This document shows positions 26,703 to 34,673 of a DNA stretch of 62,979 bases, piece by piece. Where the stretch lies: positions 1 to 62,979 of the forward strand of contig JAUNKR010000007.1 in assembly GCA_030532705.1 (NCBI GenBank), read 5' to 3'. Positions within the stretch are counted from its first letter, which is position 1; each line of letters opens with the position of its first letter. The position numbers and the translations under genes were made by a program. This stretch comes from Peptostreptococcaceae bacterium. Lineage in GTDB: Bacteria > Bacillota > Clostridia > Peptostreptococcales > Filifactoraceae. The notes beneath the pieces were generated by a model, which worked only from the letters and a program-made list of their open reading frames with translations, was not told the origin of the DNA and made no database searches.

Positions 26703-27337
26703 AAATTGCATTGATCAATGGGAGTCCCAAAGCGACCCGTAGCTCCAGCGGTCTGCTTCTGGAAAATCTGAAAAAATATTTGGGAGATCAAACAAAGTTT
26801 GCAGAATTCAACTTTAACAAAAAGGATATCTCGAAGGATAGGATAGAGGAGCTTGCAAAAGCGGATGTATGGGTATTTGCATATCCACTTTATTTGGACG
26901 GACCGCCAGGGCATTTTTTGTCATGCTTGATTCAATTGCACGAAACATGCTTTCAAAAATCGAAAAAATATATTTATGGGATTGTGAATTGTGGATTCTA
27001 TGAAGGTACTCAAACAAAGCATGCACTCGGAGTTTTACAGAATTGGAGCGACAAAATAGGTGCCGTTTGGGGCGGAGGTGTCGGCGTTGGCGGAGGAGGT
27101 GCGCTTGCGATGATGCCGAGATCGAAGTCGGGAAGTGGGGCCGAATCGCCGATCGACAAAGCGCTCAAGGAGCTTGCCGATACGATCTGCCTGAAAGAAG
27201 TGCAGAAGAATAACTATGTCTCGATCGGATATCCTCGTTTCTTATATAAAATTTTTGCAGAGATGGGATGGCGCCATCAAATCAAAAAGAATGGCGGGAA
27301 AAAGAGAGATCTGGGGAAAATTCCTGAAAGCAGGTAA
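26699..27337 (+). CDS. NAD(P)H-dependent FMN oxidoreductase, flavodoxin-like
   Basis: A 212-residue protein with the FMN phosphate loop NGSPKATRSSSG near the N-terminus and the FAYPLYLDGPPGHFLS motif of the flavodoxin_2/FMN_red fold. A Gly-rich loop (GGGVGVGGGGA) is unusual. It is coupled to the preceding reductase by an ATGA overlap and controlled by the upstream TetR. The substrate (quinone, nitro compound or other electrophile) is unknown. Confidence 0.8.
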   Translation: MKIALINGSPKATRSSSGLLLENLKKYLGDQTKFAEFNFNKKDISKDRIEELAKADVWVFAYPLYLDGPPGHFLSCLIQLHETCFQKSKKYIYGIVNCGFYEGTQTKHALGVLQNWSDKIGAVWGGGVGVGGGGALAMMPRSKSGSGAESPIDKALKELADTICLKEVQKNNYVSIGYPRFLYKIFAEMGWRHQIKKNGGKKRDLGKIPESR

Positions 27338-27447
27338 AATAAATGCTGAAATTGCTCTAAAGATATTCCCCTGCGATGAGGGAGTCTTATGCCGGATCAG
27401 AAAGTGGGAAAGGAAACAAATTTTTTCGGTTTACGGACAAAGGATAT

Positions 27448-27660
27448 GAAAGCAAAAAACTTAAAATCAAATACAAGCCCTAAGCCAACCCAAAACCCAA
27501 AACTAAAGACAAAAGACAAAAGACTAAAGACAAAAACCAAAAAAAAACTAGAGACCAAAACCCAAAACCTAAAACTAAAGACAAAAAGTAAAAAGCAAAA
27601 ACCAAAAAACTAAAGACTCAAGCTCAAACCCTGAACCTCAAGCTTGGAACTCAGAATTCT
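27448..27660. repeat. A/C-rich low-complexity tract
   Basis: About 210 bp made of degenerate units such as AAAACTAAAGACAAAA and ACCCAAAACCTAAA. The + strand is very poor in G and T. An ORF through it would encode almost only Lys, Thr, Pro and Asn and has no ribosome-binding site, so I do not call it a gene. Confidence 0.8.
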
Positions 27661-27763
27661 AACCCAAAATCGATGCTCCATGCTGAAAAAGCTCCATCGA
27701 ATGAAAGCCGGTTTTGGCTCGAATTCTTCAAGCAGCTTTTAACGGGTCTTGTGAATGTTCAAT

Positions 27764-27821
27764 AAAAAACACCTTGTACGCCCATCGGGGCTTTGCCCGA
27801 TCAAGAGTTACAGGGTGTTTT
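27764..27821. terminator. Bidirectional two-tier hairpin behind the serpin gene
   Basis: Outer stem CACCTTGT / ACAGGGTG (27770-27777, 27810-27817) and inner perfect stem ATCGGG / CCCGAT. T-runs on both sides; on the minus strand it lies just behind the serpin stop. Confidence 0.75.
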
Positions 27822-27873
27822 GCTATCGATCATTAAATTTTTGCAGCGGTTTTTGTATTCTAAGACCTTGAAC

Positions 27874-29040
27874 TTACTCGGTCAAGCTCGGGTCGGCTAC
27901 ATAGGCAACAAAGGCGATGATCTCCTGCCGGGTATTCTTTTCAAAGTCGGTGAGCACGATATAGTATGGGCTGTCCATCTTGATCTCGAGCGTTTTGATC
28001 AAAGCGATCGAATTGCCGTCCATGCTGGTAGAGGCTTTTGCTTCCGCGCCTTTTTCATCGATCTTTAATGTTGCGATCTGAGTAGCTTTGCTCATGAGCA
28101 ATGGAGTATCCGGGATGAGTTTTTCCAGCACGAATTCTTGATGCAAAATACCGAGTCCAAGTGCCTCAAAACTATTTTTCAGATCGATCGTTGATTTGAA
28201 TTCGACCTTTGGCAGATGGAAATGCACCTCTGCAGTCTCCGCGCGTTCTTTGAAATCTTTCATCGCGGATCGCAGGTCGAGGGTGGCAGGGTCTTTTTTC
28301 GGCTTGATAAAATAGACCACCGAATTTTCTTTGCCGTGAAGGGCAAAGATCTCCTTGTCCTCATCGACATAGGCAGGGGCATTGTTTTTTTGGAACATGG
28401 TCGGAGTCATGATCTCTCGACCGTCTGCCGTCGTAAAAGGCTGATCGAAGGTGAGCGCATCGTTGAACGGGCTGAGCCATTGTGCATAGTAACGGATCGC
28501 ATCCGTAAATACAAAACTGCTGTCGGCATCGATCGGTTTACTGTCCAGGATCTCGCCGAGCACTCTTTTTTGCAGTTCCATTTTTTCTCTGGTCGCAGGC
28601 TCCGGAAATTCGAGCAGTTTTATATTGTCAAATGGGATCTTCGGAAAGTTTGGCACATATTTCTCGTTCAGAAGGATCAGGCTTTCCATCACCGAGTTCT
28701 CAAGATCCAATTTTTGCAGATCGTTCTCGTCATAGACGGAGAGTGCGGCGAATGCCTCTCGATCATCCGTGGACAATGCCATCAGGTCGAGCACTCGCTG
28801 GATCGACAGCGGGGAAAGGATGAAGTTTTTGTTCTTGTCTTCCTTTGCAAAAAGTCGATCAAAGATCTGATAGCTGTTTTCGTCAAGACTCGGCGTGATC
28901 GTTGTCTGTGAGATCTTTTCAGCCGAGATCAAAGAAGGTTCCGAAGGCTTCGGATCGCTCTTTTTTGAGGCATCATCTTTCGGAGCACAGCCGGATAGAA
29001 GAAGCGATACGATCGCTGTCATAAGCAGTAATTTTTTCAT
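27874..29040 (-). CDS. Serpin family protease inhibitor, lipoprotein
   Basis: 388 residues with a lipoprotein signal (LLLSGC, Cys about residue 18) and then a serpin fold: NFILSPLSIQRVLDLMA (the classic NxxxSPxSI start), a hinge-like IDEKGAEAKAST before the reactive loop, and a C-terminal FVAYVADP strand. Bacterial serpins trap host or competitor proteases by suicide inhibition; the Ala-rich hinge suggests an inhibitory type, though the target is unknown. The start at 29040 follows AAGGAAAATACT. It is downstream of the WG-repeat gene but has its own TATAAT box (29145-29140). Confidence 0.85.
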   Translation of the reverse strand: MKKLLLMTAIVSLLLSGCAPKDDASKKSDPKPSEPSLISAEKISQTTITPSLDENSYQIFDRLFAKEDKNKNFILSPLSIQRVLDLMALSTDDREAFAALSVYDENDLQKLDLENSVMESLILLNEKYVPNFPKIPFDNIKLLEFPEPATREKMELQKRVLGEILDSKPIDADSSFVFTDAIRYYAQWLSPFNDALTFDQPFTTADGREIMTPTMFQKNNAPAYVDEDKEIFALHGKENSVVYFIKPKKDPATLDLRSAMKDFKERAETAEVHFHLPKVEFKSTIDLKNSFEALGLGILHQEFVLEKLIPDTPLLMSKATQIATLKIDEKGAEAKASTSMDGNSIALIKTLEIKMDSPYYIVLTDFEKNTRQEIIAFVAYVADPSLTE

Positions 29041-29207
29041 AGTATTTTCCTTGTATTGAGCTCGTAGCGAGCCATGATACATTCCTTTCCGATTTTTCTA
29101 TTCTAAATGAGGTGAGCGGATCTTCTTCTCTATGCCCTTATTATACCACAGATCTTTCGGTAGGATGGAGAGGGAGATCTTGATCGGTCAGAAAGTTTTA
29201 TCTTTAT

Positions 29208-31649
29208 CTAGTCCAAGCTCCAGTATGGGATCTCGAGGATATGACCGAGCGGATCGACATAGGTCTCCTGCTCGTCATAATTATCCGCATGGACGGATAC
29301 CTTTGCCATTCCGTTTTTGAAAGGATCTCCTTGGTAGAATTGGCATGGGAGGATCTCATTGCCCAAGGTATCGATATAACCGTATTTGCCATCTTGTAGC
29401 GTAAGGGCATATCCCTCGCTGAATGAGAAGACTTCGTATTCTTTGTAATCAAATTCTCCTATTTGATCAAGATCATCGGAGTCACTTTTTTTGATCTTTC
29501 CGATCGGCTCGCCCTTTGCATCTTTGACGATCTCAAACGATTTGTTGATATATCCCAGGTATTCATTGTCCAAGTTGACCATCGCACGTCCGTTTTTGAA
29601 AGGGTATGCCAGTTTGTGATCCAGACCGGTCAACAGATCTCCTTCGGTATCGATGTAGGCAAATTGAGAGATCGCATTTCTTGTGATCTTTACGCAGGCG
29701 ACATTCTCCGAATAGTCTTGGATCTCATCAAAAATGTATGGGGTTTTGAGCTCCCCTTTTTTATCGATGACGGCAAATCGATGGTCTTCGATATGGGAAG
29801 GTCCCTTTCCGACGACGGCAAGTCCACCGGAAAAAGCTCGTGCGGAGTCGAATTTTGGCGGGATGATATTTTTTCCTGTAGAAAGATCATAGTAGCCGAA
29901 TTCATTGTCATACTCGCCGTTTTTTTTAATTTGTTTGGCGACCAAGATCATTTCTTCACCGGGATCTCCGATATATGTGATCCTGTCAGAGGATTTTTTT
30001 TCGATGGTGACGGGAATCGTTCTTTTTTCGTCGATCAGATAATATTGATAGCTGATCGGATCTTCTTCGCTCGAGTCATCGCTTTCCTCTATCAACACCT
30101 TGTTATCTCCAAGATAGTTGAAAGAGGTGGAAGGAGGGATCACCACATTGCCATCCTTGTTCAGCAAGCCGTTGATATCGGGGGTATAAAAATCGGTCAG
30201 AAAACTCTGCAGATCATCGGAGAACTGATCGAACTGAGCCCCTTGGATATGTTGCTGAACTCGAAAATCATCGACGGCATCCGCATTGATCGAAAAGACC
30301 GCATGGTCACCGTCAAAGGCTTCGGCCTCCTCCAAGATCGGTGGGATGATCCACTTGCCTTTCCGATCGACATAGCCATGCTTGTAATGAAAAGGTTCCA
30401 TCACAGGATACAGAAGTTCATTTTCGATATAAAATGCACTCTTGCCCTTCTTTTTTAAGAGCATTCCCAAGCCATAGCCAAAAGTTTCGGCATCGACATA
30501 TATTGCGCCATTCATCTCGTAGATATTGCGTTTGATCTTCTGAGCGTCGATCGATAATGTCATGGTTCGGGTCGCTTGGATGGAGCTTGCTTTTATTTTT
30601 TGGATATCGATAGCGATCTTGTTCTTGGGAAAATTTTGGATATCACAACGATCCTTGTCTAATGTAAATTGGGCATTCATCTTTTCTAAGGTGTTTTTGA
30701 GATCGACCAGTTCCAAATGATCGGAGATATCTTGCGCTTTTTTGTTTTTGTTCAGATCGGTGCCCGATGTCAGATGGATCTTCGTGGTCGTGCTTCCGCG
30801 AAAAGAATTTGGGATCTCCGCTTTGCCGGTGTATTTGTTTTCGAGATAGGCATCGGTCTTGAGGGATCCTTGATGATCCCAGGAGGCATGTAGCTCAAGG
30901 ATATAATCTCCCTTTTTCTTTGGAAGACGAATTTGCGGGGAGGTCAGTTCTCCGCTTTCGATCAAGCCCTTGCGCTCATCATAGAGTGCATAGGATTTTT
31001 TCGTCGGAAAATTCGGGAACAAGACATTGACGACATTCCCTTTGAGAATATAATGTTGTTCCTGTTTTGTCGATGGCGCAACATCTGGAGAGTTCCACTC
31101 GTCAAAAAGGTTTTGGAATTCCCACTGATCGATCGACCGCTCTCCGAGAAGATCGATGCCCTCCGCATAGGCGATCGGAAAGACAGGAGCATATGACGGA
31201 TAGAAGGATTGGAACAAAGTGGAGCTAAAGGCCGGTTTGCCATATCGATAATCGATCTTCCAGCTTTTCGGATCGTCATTCATAGAAGGATCAAAATCGA
31301 TCCAGCTCTCATTGACATAGACTTCGCCCTCTGCTTTCAGAAAGATATCATAATGCTTGATCGTGGAGTCCTTTGTGGTGATCGACAAAGTAAAAGCGCC
31401 GTCGTCTTGAGATACCGAGTAACCTCCAAGCTTGGATCTTGGAGAGTTGATAAGCTTGAGGATCTCTTTGATCTCCTTCTGATCCAACTCTTTTGAACTG
31501 ATTTTATTGTCATCATAGATATCCGATACCAATGTCATGGATACGATGTCTTTTTCTTTAATGAGGGGTCGGGTATTCCAAAAAACGATAAAAGAGAATA
31601 CTAAAATCACGATCCCTATGATCAGTATTTGAGATTTTCGCCCGGACAT
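29208..31649 (-). CDS. WG-repeat protein anchored by an N-terminal membrane segment
   Basis: 813 residues. A signal-anchor (about 7-25) precedes a poorly conserved outer region (to about 400). At least six WG-type repeats follow, each with a G-Y-x-D/N...G...IPP pattern (for example GYVDRKGKWIIPP and GYYDLSTGKNIIPP), suggesting a beta-propeller-like or elongated extracytoplasmic domain. It starts with an AGGAGG ribosome-binding site. Same strand as the serpin gene, 167 bp upstream. Function unknown; such proteins are often envelope-associated. Confidence 0.82.
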   Translation of the reverse strand: MSGRKSQILIIGIVILVFSFIVFWNTRPLIKEKDIVSMTLVSDIYDDNKISSKELDQKEIKEILKLINSPRSKLGGYSVSQDDGAFTLSITTKDSTIKHYDIFLKAEGEVYVNESWIDFDPSMNDDPKSWKIDYRYGKPAFSSTLFQSFYPSYAPVFPIAYAEGIDLLGERSIDQWEFQNLFDEWNSPDVAPSTKQEQHYILKGNVVNVLFPNFPTKKSYALYDERKGLIESGELTSPQIRLPKKKGDYILELHASWDHQGSLKTDAYLENKYTGKAEIPNSFRGSTTTKIHLTSGTDLNKNKKAQDISDHLELVDLKNTLEKMNAQFTLDKDRCDIQNFPKNKIAIDIQKIKASSIQATRTMTLSIDAQKIKRNIYEMNGAIYVDAETFGYGLGMLLKKKGKSAFYIENELLYPVMEPFHYKHGYVDRKGKWIIPPILEEAEAFDGDHAVFSINADAVDDFRVQQHIQGAQFDQFSDDLQSFLTDFYTPDINGLLNKDGNVVIPPSTSFNYLGDNKVLIEESDDSSEEDPISYQYYLIDEKRTIPVTIEKKSSDRITYIGDPGEEMILVAKQIKKNGEYDNEFGYYDLSTGKNIIPPKFDSARAFSGGLAVVGKGPSHIEDHRFAVIDKKGELKTPYIFDEIQDYSENVACVKITRNAISQFAYIDTEGDLLTGLDHKLAYPFKNGRAMVNLDNEYLGYINKSFEIVKDAKGEPIGKIKKSDSDDLDQIGEFDYKEYEVFSFSEGYALTLQDGKYGYIDTLGNEILPCQFYQGDPFKNGMAKVSVHADNYDEQETYVDPLGHILEIPYWSLD

Positions 31650-31885
31650 AAGACCTCCTAAAAATTTATTTGACTTGATTTTACCATAGCCTCAAAATGT
31701 TGGCAAACCTTTTCTGGAGCAATAAGCGACGGAAGTGCTTCCTTTATAATGGCAGGCCGATCGATTTTGGTGTCGGCATTTCTTGAAGAGGTCGTGCAGG
31801 TGCAAGATCCATAGAAACTGTAAAAATTTTACTTTTTTGTTACAAAGAAAAAAATAGGCTATACAGCAAATCAAAATTGTGTTAC

Positions 31886-31891
31886 TATAAT
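31886..31891 (+). promoter_or_regulatory. -10 element of the TolC-like gene
   Basis: TATAAT 20 bp before the start, with a TG about seven bases further upstream; no good -35 is visible. Confidence 0.45.
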
Positions 31892-31911
31892 AGTACAGTT
31901 AGGAGGTAACC

Positions 31912-33138
31912 ATGAAAAGAAATTTGAAAAATATAGTGGCAATTACTGCTGCGGGAATGATCTTAACATCTTCAAGCCTCTCTTATGCGATGCCGATCTA
32001 CAACAAACCGGTAGCGCCGAAGACGACGAAGGCGGAGGAACAAAAAACAGAAAAGAAATTACTTACGATGGATGAAGCGATCAAAAGCGCCGTGAATAAC
32101 AATCTGAACCTAAAGAAATTCGAAGTCACAAGAGAGAGTTTGCTCAAAAAGATCGACGAGAACTACAGTCGGGATAAGAGCATCTTTGAATTGAAGGCTT
32201 GGCAGGAACAAAATTTGGCGGGTTTGTCCGCAGACGAACTGGCAAAAGCCAAAGAGCAGATGGAGCGAGAATTCAACAAGGCGATGGCAGGATCCGATGT
32301 GGTGATGGCACAACTGGTCAATCAGCGCGGGACGATCGATATGAGCAAGGTGATGGAGCGTGAGGGTGTCAATTTGAGCATCCGAAGACTGTTTACCAGC
32401 ATTATGCAAAAAGAAAAAGATATCGCTATTTTGAACCAAAAGATCGCTCAAGACAAAAAGAATATGCAGCTTTATGAGAAGCAGTTTGAGCTTGGAAGGA
32501 TCTCACGATCAAAACTCAACGAACAGGCACTCGAGACGACAAAGAACGAAAATCTTTTGAAGATCGAGCAGGGCAAATTGCAAAATTACTATAATGAGCT
32601 TGAAAATCTGACTCAGATCAGCAATCTGCAATCAAAATATACTCTGGAAAAGCCGAGCATCGACTATCGTCCGATCGAATTGAGCGAAGCGAGCCAGAAG
32701 GCGCAGCAGGAGCGTGCGGCGGATTACAATTTGCAGGTGGTCTCCAAGGTAGCGGATACAAAGATCAAAGAGAGCGTCTATGAGAACTATCCTTATGTAG
32801 CGAGCGAGAGCAGCTATGTCGAATTGAGAGATCAAAAGGATATCGCACAGCTGGATGAAAGCCAGGCGAAGCGGGATGCAAAATACAATGCACAGGTCAA
32901 GTACAACAATCTGCAAGAGCTTCAGCAAAATATTCTCTTAGCGGAGAAAAATATCACTCAGCTTGAAAATAAGCTGAAGGATCTTAGATCAAAATATGAT
33001 CTGGGACTTGTCGCGAAGAATCTGGTCGATAATTCGATGTTTGGGCTCGATGAGGCAAAAAACAATTTGGACTCTCTAAAGATCCAGCATTATCAGCTTC
33101 GTATCATGTATGAAAATGCATACTTTGCAGGACAATAG
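31912..33138 (+). CDS. TolC-like (outer membrane efflux family) exported coiled-coil protein
   Basis: 408 residues with a Sec signal peptide (cleavage after about residue 26, SYA). LTMDEAIKSAVNNNLNLK is the typical opening of TolC/OEP repeats, and long coiled-coil helices follow (residues about 45-400) with a second half starting near 240. Outer-membrane TolC would need a diderm envelope, while everything else here suggests a monoderm, so it may be a wall-associated relative. An AGGAGG ribosome-binding site precedes it and a terminator follows. It is not linked to an efflux pump in this window. Confidence 0.75.
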   Translation: MKRNLKNIVAITAAGMILTSSSLSYAMPIYNKPVAPKTTKAEEQKTEKKLLTMDEAIKSAVNNNLNLKKFEVTRESLLKKIDENYSRDKSIFELKAWQEQNLAGLSADELAKAKEQMEREFNKAMAGSDVVMAQLVNQRGTIDMSKVMEREGVNLSIRRLFTSIMQKEKDIAILNQKIAQDKKNMQLYEKQFELGRISRSKLNEQALETTKNENLLKIEQGKLQNYYNELENLTQISNLQSKYTLEKPSIDYRPIELSEASQKAQQERAADYNLQVVSKVADTKIKESVYENYPYVASESSYVELRDQKDIAQLDESQAKRDAKYNAQVKYNNLQELQQNILLAEKNITQLENKLKDLRSKYDLGLVAKNLVDNSMFGLDEAKNNLDSLKIQHYQLRIMYENAYFAGQ

Positions 33139-33151
33139 AAAATGATGGCAT

Positions 33152-33203
33152 AAACCGACCTTCGACAGTCAGAGTAAGATCTGACGATAGGAGGTCGGTT
33201 TTT
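33152..33203 (+). terminator. Terminator of the TolC-like gene
   Basis: AAACCGACCT pairs with AGGTCGGTTT, then T-run. A similar outer stem recurs at 45890-45943. Confidence 0.85.
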
Positions 33204-33237
33204 GATAGCAACAGATAGGAGCCTGTTTTCTGATGCA

Positions 33238-33266
33238 TTGCTATTCGCAATCAAAAATGATATAAT
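33238..33266 (+). promoter_or_regulatory. Promoter of the toxin-antitoxin pair
   Basis: TTGCTA (33238-33243), a 17-bp spacer and TATAAT (33261-33266), 24 bp before the antitoxin ATG. Confidence 0.65.
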
Positions 33267-33290
33267 CTAAAGTGAAAGGAAGTGGCTTAT

Positions 33291-33596
33291 ATGGCAAGAA
33301 CATCAAATATTTATGTAAGAGTAGAACCCGATATTAAAGAACAGGCGGAAGCTGTGCTTGAAAAACTTGGAATACCCATGTCAAATGCTGTATCTATTTT
33401 TTTAAGACAGGTTGTGATGCAGAATGGTTTACCGTTTGAGGTCAAGATCCCTCGTACAAAACCTCTTTCCTTGTCTAATTTGTCAGAAGTGGAATTTTAT
33501 GCGGAAATGCTAAAAGCGGATAACGATTTTGAGAATGGAAGAACCTATAGCTTTGACGAAGTTGAAGATGCCTTGAAGAAAGAGCTGAAAAGATGA
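33291..33596 (+). CDS. RelB/DinJ family antitoxin
   Basis: A 101-residue protein with an N-terminal ribbon-helix-helix typical of RelB/DinJ (NIYVRVEPDIKEQAEAVLEKLGIPMSNAVSIFLRQVV). The C-terminal part (SFDEVEDALKKELKR) would wrap the toxin. The ATG at 33291 fits the AAAGGAAG ribosome-binding site better than a GTG at 33282. It overlaps the toxin gene by 4 bp and probably represses its own promoter with it. Confidence 0.9.
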   Translation: MARTSNIYVRVEPDIKEQAEAVLEKLGIPMSNAVSIFLRQVVMQNGLPFEVKIPRTKPLSLSNLSEVEFYAEMLKADNDFENGRTYSFDEVEDALKKELKR

Positions 33597-33927
33597 AATA
33601 CAAAATTATGTTTTCCGAAAATGCCAGAAGGGATCTAATAAACATTGTAAGATACATTTCAGATGAATTATTAGAACCGGATACTGCTGAGAAATTGTTG
33701 CTGAGGATCCTGAAAGCTATCCACTCTCTTGATGAATTTCCGAGCAGATACCGATTGTGCGACCACAGAGAATGGCGGGACAAAGGACTTCGAGTTTTAC
33801 CGACGGCAAACCACCTTGTTTTTATATTCCGGACGAGAATGCTCATATCGTAAAAATATATCGTGTGATCTATGGTAAAAGGGATATGGAAAGACAATTA
33901 AAAGATAAAACGATGTTTGAAGAGTAA
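33593..33927 (+). pseudogene. RelE/ParE family toxin, frameshifted
   Basis: The reading frame opens normally (MKYKIMFSENARRDLINIVRYI...) but after NHLVF it runs into an unrelated tail and stops at 33853. In another frame the expected C-terminus continues (IPDENAHIVKIYRVIYGKRD, ending at 33927). One missing T in the T-run near 33819 would restore a toxin of about 111 residues. The lost segment holds residues usually needed for activity, so as it stands the toxin is probably inactive. A homopolymer sequencing error gives the same picture. Confidence 0.85.
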
Positions 33928-34291
33928 CTTGTAATTAAGTTTTTGGTATCTTGCGCTAGATAAGCATAAATTCGAGGGCTAGGAGAGATCGTGAATATGC
34001 AATAAGTTGTTGCACAATTATTATGGGGATGATCTATCGCTATGAGATAAGCTTTCTGATGAAGAATAGGGGTATAGAGTTATTGAAAATGTGAAGATCA
34101 ATTGTAGGATCTTTTGCTTAAAGCGTTAAAAAGCTAAAGAGCGATCATCATCGATCAAAAGGGATAGAAAAAGGATCAGATCGGTACACCAAGTGATACC
34201 ATGAATGATGAGAGATGTGGAACCATACATGTAGAGGTTTACGATCACTTAGAAAATCAAGGCATTATGAGAGCATAGTTTGGATTTTGTG
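33928..34291. other. Intergenic region without recognised gene
   Basis: About 360 bp of AT-rich sequence between the toxin remnant and the SCIFF promoter. I see nothing convincing in it. Confidence 0.45.
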
Positions 34292-34320
34292 TTGCGCTTT
34301 TGCTGAAATGGAGTTATAAT
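34292..34320 (+). promoter_or_regulatory. Promoter of the SCIFF gene
   Basis: TTGCGC (34292-34297), a 17-bp spacer and TATAAT (34315-34320). Confidence 0.75.
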
Positions 34321-34362
34321 AACTATACCGTTGTAATGAAAATCGTAGAGGAGGTGCTGAGA

Positions 34363-34503
34363 ATGAAAAAGCATATTAAAACTCTTACAACAAACAATCT
34401 AAAGAAAGATGCAGAGAAAAAAGGTTGTGGCGAATGTCAGACTTCCTGTCAGTCAGCGTGCAAAACTTCTTGTACAGTAGCCAACCAAGAGTGCGAAAGA
34501 TAA
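34363..34503 (+). CDS. scfA: SCIFF six-cysteine ranthipeptide precursor
   Basis: A 46-residue peptide with Cys at 22, 25, 29, 33, 37 and 44 and the family core GCGECQTSCQSACKTSC. Family knowledge: SCIFF peptides are near-universal in Clostridia and are modified by a radical SAM maturase that installs Cys-to-Thr thioethers. The maturase usually lies immediately downstream; here cysS follows after a terminator, so the maturase must be elsewhere or absent. Strong GAGGAGGT ribosome-binding site, own promoter and terminator. Too short to be picked up without recognising the family. Confidence 0.96.
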   Translation: MKKHIKTLTTNNLKKDAEKKGCGECQTSCQSACKTSCTVANQECER

Positions 34504-34517
34504 TTCTGCATACATAG

Positions 34518-34542
34518 CTGGGGCTACTGCCTCAGTTTTTTT
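34518..34542 (+). terminator. Terminator of the SCIFF gene
   Basis: CTGGGGC-TACT-GCCTCAG with one wobble pair, followed by seven T. Confidence 0.9.
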
Positions 34543-34613
34543 ATTCCCAAAATTCCGAGTGCAGAAGTATGGATTGTGGATCCGGTGGGGAATTTGTGAT
34601 CGATCGGTTCTGT

Positions 34614-34642
34614 TTGACAGTGCCATTGCGATAAATTATAAT
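34614..34642 (+). promoter_or_regulatory. Promoter of cysS
   Basis: Consensus TTGACA (34614-34619), a 17-bp spacer and TATAAT (34637-34642). The leader is too short for a T-box. Confidence 0.85.
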
Positions 34643-34673
34643 AGGAAGTAATTAAGAAAATTCGGAGGTATGT

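Noticed and set aside
27389-27613. A 74-codon ORF through the A/C-rich tract
   Set aside because: Lys/Thr/Pro repeats only because of the base composition; no start signal.
34643-34673. T-box leader before cysS
   Set aside because: The leader from promoter to start is only about 25 nt, far too short, and no T-box sequence is present.
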